Assembly: GCA_034687125.1 (NCBI GenBank)
Contig: JAQGBZ010000084.1
Coordinates: 62,001-126,000, forward strand
DNA: 64,000 nt
DNA from: Neelides folsomi
Taxonomy: Eukaryota > Arthropoda > Collembola > Neelipleona > Neelidae
Direction of reading: 5' to 3'
This document shows positions 50,474 to 64,000 of the stretch, in pieces. The notes under the pieces were generated by a model. The model saw nothing but the letters and a program-made list of their open reading frames with translations. It ran no database searches and was not told the origin of the DNA. Position 1 is the first letter of the stretch. The number at the start of each line of letters is the position of its first letter. Made by a program: the position numbers and the translations under genes.

Positions 50474-51762
50474 ATGCTCGAAATCGGTAATAAACTTATA
50501 TAAGTACACTTGTAATACCTACACAGACAAAAAAATTTTATTCCAAATTATTAATTATTTTTTATTTAATATCCAGTTCAATTATCCGGAAGACACATAT
50601 TGGAGCATATTATTGAAACAAACCAATCGTTCGACACGATAATTTCTTGCTCTGATGGAAAAATTGGTGCTCATCGTCTTGTTCTCTTTACAATTTCGCC
50701 TCTTTTTGCTCTGCTCATGGAAGAGGAAACTCAGGTATAATTTGCATATTGTTAATCATCATAAATTAATAACAATCTTTTAGGATTCAATAAAAAGGTT
50801 TTAAGTCAAGTTGATCCGAATTTAGAAACTAACAATAATTGAATAATTTTTTTAGAGAACAAATGAAATGATTACAATCATTTTACCCGACATTTCTGTT
50901 TTCATCATGAAACTTATTCTTCAAATGTCTTATCATGGAGCTTTGGTATACGCAAAATCAGAAGAACAAGAGTTGTGTGATGCCATCGAGTTTCTTCATG
51001 TTTTATATAAATATGATTTTTCGATCTCGAGAGTGATTTTAAAGTCAAATGAAAATGTAACAGCCGGACCGAGCACATATACTAATTCCGTTGATCACAG
51101 CGATGAAAATATTTCAGATCTTGGTATACTTTTATAATATATAATAGATAGCCAATTAGCTAATTTTATTTTTATTGATTAATTGGATTTATTGATGATA
51201 TAAATTTTAATTTTCAGGCTCGGGTGAAAGTGAGGGTGAAGATCGTAATGCTAATGGGGAAAATGATCGTAGTGCTAATGAGGAAAATGATCGTAGTGCT
51301 AATGAGGAAAATGATCGTAATGCTAATGAGGAAAATGATCGTAAAGCTAATGAGGAAAAGGATCGTAGCACTCGTTCGACAAGGAGAAAGTCAAAGCCTT
51401 CATTGTCAACAAAATCAGTAAAACTCAAATCAAAAGTTTGCAAAAAAAGAAAACGCAAGGGGAAATCGGCCGTATTTGTTACTCGTGGAAGTGTTAAGAA
51501 ATATATTCCGACAGAAGCTGTCAAGAAGCGTATATTACTTCAAAGCTGCACTGTGAAACTTGACAAATCGATTGCAGATAAGATTCTGGAATTTAGAAGG
51601 GGAAATTTGAAATTTATTCTTCCAGACGATAGCCAGACTGATCCTGATCCTGATCCTGAAAACTCACCAGCTCGACTTTTCCCTATTTTTGAAATCCGTA
51701 AGCTCAAGGCAGAACAGATGTTAGCAGAAAAAAGAGAAAAGATGTCCAATGAAGGAACATAA
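50474..51762 (+). CDS. BTB/POZ-domain protein with tandem acidic repeats, 327 aa
   Basis: Exons 50474-50486 (13 nt), 50577-50734, 50856-51123 and 51218-51762 join in frame. Exon 1 was chosen because it provides an ATG, a GTAATA donor and the phase needed by exon 2. Residues about 8-110 form a BTB/POZ fold: FDTIISCSDGKIGAHRLVLF, then ISPLFALLMEEE, and later ITIILPDISVFIMKLILQMS. BTB domains mediate protein dimerisation, often in transcription factors or ubiquitin-ligase adaptors. After it come five copies of an eight-residue unit (NANGENDR, SANEENDR and variants, 24-bp DNA repeats), a Lys/Arg-rich stretch (KKRKRKGKS) that may be a nuclear localisation signal, and an unrecognised C-terminal part. 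No zinc finger, BACK or kelch repeats are seen. Confidence 0.78.
51227..51360 (+). repeat. 24-bp tandem repeat inside the BTB coding exon
   Basis: About five units of a 24-bp sequence, GCTAATGAGGAAAATGATCG plus CDGT-type variants at the end, each giving Asp-Arg-(Ser/Asn/Lys)-Ala-Asn-Glu-Glu-Asn. The unit length is a multiple of three, so copy-number change keeps the frame. Confidence 0.85.
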
Positions 51763-52946
51763 GAAATCATTTGTTCTGAAGAAATAGTGACTCTTGCCAG
51801 ATGAAGGAAATGAACTCATGTCAACCGAAGAAATACAACCCATGTCAAGTGAAGGAACATAGTCAAATGAAGGGATTGAGCTCATTCCAATTGAAAAAAT
51901 TAAAATAGAATAAAACATGGAATAAAGAACTTCAATATTGTAATGACAAATTAACTATTATTTCGTATATTTATTTATGATATTATTAGATTTACAAATT
52001 ATCTTACTTAATAGATTTCTTACATGATTTTTCTCTTAAATGACCTTTATACCAATACTCCTTTTTAACTATACTTTTAAATCCTTCTTAATTTAAAACA
52101 AAATGTACGTTTTTTTAAAGTATATGGTGTCTACATCTACTTACCTACCTGCTCTGGGTTGTAAAGCTGTACTTGCAGTTTTATTTAATATTTATAATGT
52201 TTTCAAAGTAATGTAAATGTTATTTGAGTAAAACTAATGAATAATATGTAACTTACTTCGTGGAAGTGTTATTAATAGTATTATTTGGAAGTATTATTAA
52301 TTGATATTACCTGCTATGGGAAGCTTACAAGTTTTAAGACTGACTACATTTAGTGACTTTGATGTATTTTATATTTTGATTTAAACTTAAATAGTCTTAC
52401 TTTAAAAGATTTTAATATTTTCAGAATTACAATTCACATGCAAGCAATTTAGTAATTACATATATTACATATGCCTATAGAGTTATTTAATGTACTTTTT
52501 AATTACACTCTATTCTTAACTACCTATTCTAAATAAAAAGTTATGATTTTTTGATTGTGACTAAATTAATGATTTATTTCTCTAATAAGTTAATAATTAC
52601 AAAGTTTCTCTATAATATTTTAAATAACAAGACTCTCACTATTCGAAACGACTTTTAGGATTTCAATTTCGGGAAATTGAACTCATACAACTCAATTCAC
52701 CTAGAGTAACCATAATGGCCTCGATTTTATATTTTTTTTTCATCTAGGGATGCTTTTCAGATTTTTTCTAATCACTATTTAATTAAAAGGGTATTTCGAT
52801 TAATTTCAAATTATAGGAACATTTAAATACATAAAGTATAATTAAGATATTGTTTGGTGTAAAGTATTCGAGTATACTATAGTAATACTATACTGTATGT
52901 GTACCATATATACATATACATAGATTGCATATCGTTGCGAGACACA
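51763..52946. other. 3' region between convergent BTB and Aurora genes
   Basis: The first 150 bases downstream of the BTB stop hold degraded copies of a unit like ATGTCAACTGAAGGAA (51819-51890), followed by GAATAAAA near 51908 as possible polyadenylation signal. The rest is AT-rich with no gene. Confidence 0.5.
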
Positions 52947-54512
52947 TTATTTGGCTCTTAATAAATCAGTAATCCAGGGATGTTTGAGAATTTTGTCCAG
53001 AGGAAGTCTCAATGGTGGTTCCTCCTTAAGTATCTGTAATTTATAAATAAATAATGTAATAATTAAATCACCTAAAAATTGAAATAATTGTAGGTACTAT
53101 TATATAATTTATACCATTGTTCACTAAATTCTGCAAATATAGTTTTCTATATAGGTATGTACCTTTGCAATGAGGTCTTTGGCTTGATCGCTGACAGTTC
53201 CTGGGATCGAGTAATTGATTTCCTTGATTTTCGCATATGTTTCATCAAATGTCTCCGTAAGAAATGGAGGAATTCCGACAAGAAATTCGTACATTAAAAC
53301 GCCTAAACTCCAAATATCGGCTGTTTCGTCGTATTTTTTCCCCATCACCATTTCTGGAGGAAGATCTACATTCAAGATTATAAAGTTACAAACACTATAT
53401 ACCTATAGTATACACAATATAAATATTAAATACTAATATTTCTCATGAGTTCCAATTTTTAAAAGTGATATGAAAATCAGTATCATACAGTCAAGGGTTC
53501 CGCACATAGTCTCACATCTATAAAAATTAAAACCTCTATTTAGAATAACAATAACTGTTTTTTTACATTAACAATTAGCATACTTTGATGATGGAGTGTG
53601 AACTGCCCATCCAAAATCGGCAATTTTAACTTCTCCTCTTGATCCAATTAGAAGATTCTCGGGTTTGATGTCTCGATGAAGAACATTCCTTTGATGGCAA
53701 TAAATGAGAGCAGCAGCTATTTGTTCGACGTATCTTGCAGCCCTAGAATTACGTATTTAAGAATCATATTGATTGATTAAATACTCAAATAATCACACGA
53801 AAAAAAAATTTAGTTATATGAAATGCATTACGTTTTTTCGTCAAAGCACTTCATTGGGAGCGATTGGAGCATTTTGTATAATTCTCCTCCAGGTGCGTAT
53901 TCGAGAATTAAGTAAACTTTTGTTTCATCGTGGAAATAACCAAACATTGGAAGAATATTCGGATGCCTCAGATGAGTCTGAATTTCTATCTCACGGCGTA
54001 ACTGATGTTCAACATTTGCCCTCTTGAGTTCCTTTTTTAAAAGGACTTTCAATGCTATAACGAATTTTGATTTCTTTTCCCTGGCTAAATACACATTTCC
54101 AAATTTCCCTAATCGTTTTCCAATATCGAAATCACACAAGGTCCATCTAAAGATTAATAATTCTAATATACAATTAATTTTAATATAATATATATAATCC
54201 AATATACAATTTTGTAATTTAATATTATTTACAATTTTTTCTTAATTTCTTTAAATTCAAAATATACATAGTTTACCTGACTTTTGATTGACCCGATGGT
54301 CCAGCTTCACCTTTTACATCCGATGAGGCCGCTCCAGGTAAATCGTTGTTGTTGATTTCTGAGGCGGCCGCTGCATTACAAAATGAGGGGCCTCCCAACG
54401 CAGGTAATTTACTAGAAGAGTGGGAATTTGAGGCAACCAAGCCTTTTTCCAATTTTGCCCTTTTCCGTTGTGGTTGTGCACCAAGACATTTTTCGTAATT
54501 TTTAATTGGCAT
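52947..54512 (-). CDS. Aurora-family serine/threonine kinase, divergent, 342 aa
   Basis: Mitotic kinase family. Exons on the minus strand: 54277-54512, 53832-54146, 53584-53742, 53489-53517 (29 nt), 53163-53365 and 52947-53033; every junction keeps frame. Residues 1-79 are a low-complexity head; the kinase domain runs from about 84 to 335. Present: catalytic K112 (IALKVL), H206-R-D208-IKPEN, D226-F-G-WAVH, the Aurora hallmark TMCGTLDYLPPEM (240-252) and [17 protein letters not shown]. Two oddities: the glycine loop reads LGKFGNVY (91-98), two residues short of the family's LGKGKFGNVY, so GxGxxG is lost; and the activation loop reads SSKCET240M, lacking the two arginines before the phosphorylated Thr. 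Length matches Aurora B-type kinases. It faces the BTB gene tail to tail. It may be a fast-evolving paralogue with reduced or altered activity. Confidence 0.92.
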
Positions 54513-56051
54513 TGTTTTAGATTTATAAAATTCAAAAAGAAGTTATTTACTTAGTATGTTATTAACAAGTTTTAACTATCCCTTTGCTGTTCCTTCTACC
54601 TCTAAAGGATCTAAAACTGAAAAATTTCTTTAAAATTTTAAACCGTGTGTAATTCACTCAATGAAAATGAAATTTGACCCGTTGACTGTCAATATGCAAG
54701 TGTTGTATTAGGTTAACCAACTGAAAGAAAGAAATAGACTTGTAAACAAATGATGAAATAATTACAATTGGCCAGGACAGTAAATCAGACATGCAAATTT
54801 TAGCTGGTTTGGGGGCAATGGATCTTAATACCACAAATGGGAATCTTACAAGTTGAGTGAAGATCGGAACCTTTTAGTTTCGTAAATGAAGTGAGGAGAG
54901 CAAATGACAACAAACAAAATTCCAACAAAAACAAAGAGCGGGACTTTATTAGGGGCATAGGCCCTTTGCCTCAGAAGAGGATTCCGAATTGTGTGTTGAA
55001 CATTACAAGCTCCTTTGACATATTTAGGAGTTTTAACTTTACAACATAGAATAATAGAATTATTCTAAAAAGATATTATTTAATCTCAACACTTTGTTTA
55101 ATACCGGTGACAGGTAAAAATAAAACTCTAAATACATAGTGCTCTTAAGGGATTAATACATATTTAAACAAATAATTGGTTTTCAAACACTTTTTGATCC
55201 AAGGATTTACAAATTGAACTATTGCTTTAAAGTTAATTTTAATAATTACTTATAAGTTTAAAAAAAGTATCAGTATGTTATATAAGTGTACCATTTATGG
55301 AAGTTATTGTATACATATAATATTATACGTACAATTTAAACATTTATGTTTATTAATATTAGTATGGTACATATAATAGAGTATATGTTGGCATTTACTT
55401 ATTTACTATATATTATAAGTAATATGGGTATATGAACAAAAATGTACAATTATTTATCCATTATCTATACCTATAGTATTCTATATTTCTTATCAATTTA
55501 CATTATGGGATTTTATAACTTGATTTTATATATATATATGAGACTAATTTTTATTACCGAAAGACTCATTTTTAAAACATATATTCTTTTATCAATTAAT
55601 TAGCTTTTTATTTCTTTAATTCTTTCAATCAATATTATCGCTTATAATATTAATAAATTGATAAATTATTATGAAAATTCTTAAAATTGCCATTTAAAGC
55701 AAACTTGAACAAAACTTGAATGCATTTCTGTCTACATACTTTTATTTATTTCTAAATATTACATGATATTTAATTAATATTTATCAACTTTTAAAAATCA
55801 CAACTAAAATGCACTTCATGCTTTTAAAGTATTGGTTATAAAGCTATTCTATTTATAAATGTATATCGTAACATGTTTTATTATGTAGATATATATAACT
55901 TTAGTTTGACTAATATTTATTGCAGAAAGATGGGAGATCGCCGAGGTAAAGAATAATTTGAATCGTCGTAATACATAATCGTCATATAATCGGAGGACGT
56001 CGTTCATATCTCGAATAAAAGGATCTTATTAGACAGAATTGAAGTCATCTC
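54513..56051. other. AT-rich spacer between Aurora and Phox2 genes
   Basis: It holds the promoter side of the Aurora gene and the 3' side of the homeobox gene. The patch at 54770-55000 is slightly GC-richer. No gene seen. Confidence 0.5.
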
Positions 56052-62246
<6,195 letters not shown>

Positions 62247-64000
62247 CTACAAACAAATGTTGAGGAAAATCTGTGAGACATTTTCTCTGTGAGGCCTCTG
62301 ACCTCTCCAGCTCTACAGACAATAAAAGAGGGAGACTCAATTACAAGCTGATGCTTAATCCCGTATAAAACCCAGTGCCATTATACATTTTATTACATAA
62401 TTTGTACTCTGGTGCATGGTGTGTTGGAGTGTAAATACAATAGATAAATGAAATATCTAAATTCTAATAAACATAACAAGCATGTGTTATATTATATACA
62501 AATAATGTGAATGTAAAAAGTTATATTATTAGGTTTGATTTAAGCAAATCATAAAATATTGTATTTGTAGATATTGAAAAGTTAACATAAACGTTGGAAA
62601 ATTTAGATTCTTTAATTAGTAAATTTATAATTAAGTTGGAAATCGTTGATGTGTTTTATTCGGTTAATTTTGTAAGAAATCCAATTAACTTTGTGTGCTT
62701 ATTGGTTGCTCATTGTCATAAAATAATTTTCATTGGCAAGATGTGATCAAAACCGTTTTTTTCCAAGCGAAAGAGAAAGGCTTAAGAAGATAAATATTTT
62801 TTCCAATTAGTCTTCCCCACTCATGAAGACATGAGAGTTGTTGGATTAAGAGTCGGAATCAATTTGAGAGATGCAGTGGATTGACTTTGAGCCAATTACA
62901 AAACTTTCTCCGAAAATCCTCCCTTCCTCCCCTGTCAACAAAGAAGTGAAATTGAAGTGGAATTGAATTCCCTTTAAAAACCAGGATTTGGAAATCATTC
63001 TGTTTTAAATCTTCCATTCTCGTCCTTTTATTATAAATAAGGAAGAGGTGAAAGCTGAATGTTGAACGGAATTAAGGAAACGGATTCCCCGGGTTTCTTC
63101 TCATTCAGGGAAGGTTGTATTACATCCAGAGATGAATTTCCCCGTGGTCCCTTATGAGCCTATCCCTATAGGCTGAGTGGGGAGGGCTATGAAGAAGGAG
63201 GGTTGTTGGTTCGGGTGGAAGACGGCCACCGGATCTACACGAAGAGATGAGAAATGGAAGCACTGGGTTTTGCTGACGCGAAAATGTCTCTAAACGATCC
63301 CAAAACCTTCTGGTTCTCCTCTTCCCTATTTCCAAGACACCATTTGTCTTTTAAACCCATCCCCACCAGCCAATTTATTTGGAAATGACATTCATCACAA
63401 ATCCATTTTCACGTCCATTTTAATCTTCTTTCAAGCCAGTGGAAAAATCCAGGCTCGATTATTAAGATGAGAAAATGGTTCCCTTTTATTTCGCCTTCAA
63501 CACTGCGCAAAAGTAATTTCCCATATCTACAGAATCTACACAATTCGCTATAATGCACTTTATTTAACCTGATCTGCAGCTCCAGTGTTGGTCACAATAC
63601 ATAAAATGTAATATACGCTCGAGCCCAAGTATAAAATATTTGTAGGAGTGTTATTAGGAATAATAGTTAAAATTTTAAAATATATGTCGTTTAGTATTTG
63701 TACTATAAGAAACCATTGTCAATTTTGAGCCAAGATGTAAAAAAGGGGGAAATGGTGGTGAAGTGTGATGTGGAAAAATAACCCATTTTCCCCCATATTA
63801 TTGAATGGGTGAATAGGAGGGAGGGGTGAAGTGATGTAGAGATAATGGTATTATTGGAATTTGATATTTTCCGAAAGAAAAAACTGGTAAAAGAACTCAA
63901 TTCGGTTGAAGGGTCGCAGTTGGGAAGGTTCGTCGACCGAGGATCCACCGAGAGAATAATCTCAACCCGGTCCCTGGAATTCAATGAATCCGTGAAGTGA
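62247..64000 (-). other. Upstream Phox2 intron or 5' region
   Basis: The upstream exon required by the phase-1 acceptor at 62247 was not identified. The open frame continues past the acceptor to 62340 ([15 protein letters not shown] and on), so an alternative start without that splice is possible. GC-richer patches at about 62870-63400 and 63700-64000 have no recognisable coding content. Confidence 0.45.

Overview
This is a nuclear chromosome segment from an invertebrate animal, most likely an arthropod. The genes are split by introns with GT..AG ends, several introns are under 150 nt, and intergenic DNA is very AT-rich with many TA and TACATATGTA simple repeats. The N-terminus of the Ovo protein matches the arthropod form closely. 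The overall texture (AT-rich, TA-dinucleotide MITEs, short introns) reminds me of parasitic copepods such as sea lice, but that species guess is inference only. Exon models were built by hand from reading frame, splice signals and family knowledge. Each multi-exon model closes in frame except the 5' end of the homeobox gene, which runs off the window or was not found.

Left part (1-8 kb): a degraded retroelement-like fragment, a 137-bp MITE, a cytosolic ferritin heavy-chain gene (minus strand), a broken acylphosphatase remnant just upstream of it, and a divergent plus-strand gene for a Regnase/ZC3H12-type NYN endoribonuclease that lacks the usual CCCH finger.

8-27 kb: a long stretch with no gene I can support. 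It holds several GC-richer islands in AT-rich DNA, some palindromes and one miRNA-like hairpin. 27.9-37.75 kb: a six-exon ovo/shavenbaby-type zinc-finger transcription factor (plus strand) with a 6.6-kb first intron that contains further GC-rich islands and two unexplained ORFs, one of them 268 codons antisense.

37.8-50.4 kb: gene-poor AT-rich DNA with a hAT-like MITE and a mariner-like MITE. 50.5-54.5 kb: a BTB/POZ-domain gene with internal tandem repeats (plus) facing a complete but divergent Aurora kinase gene (minus), whose glycine loop is two residues short and whose activation loop has lost its arginines. 56-62.2 kb: a Phox2-type paired-like homeobox gene (minus), with a 57-nt intron inside the homeodomain, a distant last exon recovered by phase, and another mariner-like MITE in an intron.

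The genes do not form an operon. Two (ovo, Phox2) are developmental regulators embedded in large non-coding territories that probably hold their enhancers. The others (ferritin, NYN nuclease, BTB, Aurora) are compact. The most unusual items are the altered Aurora kinase, the finger-less NYN nuclease with a possible mitochondrial N-terminal extension, the repeat-bearing BTB protein whose repeat tail seems to have decayed into the 3' UTR, and the acylphosphatase remnant next to ferritin.
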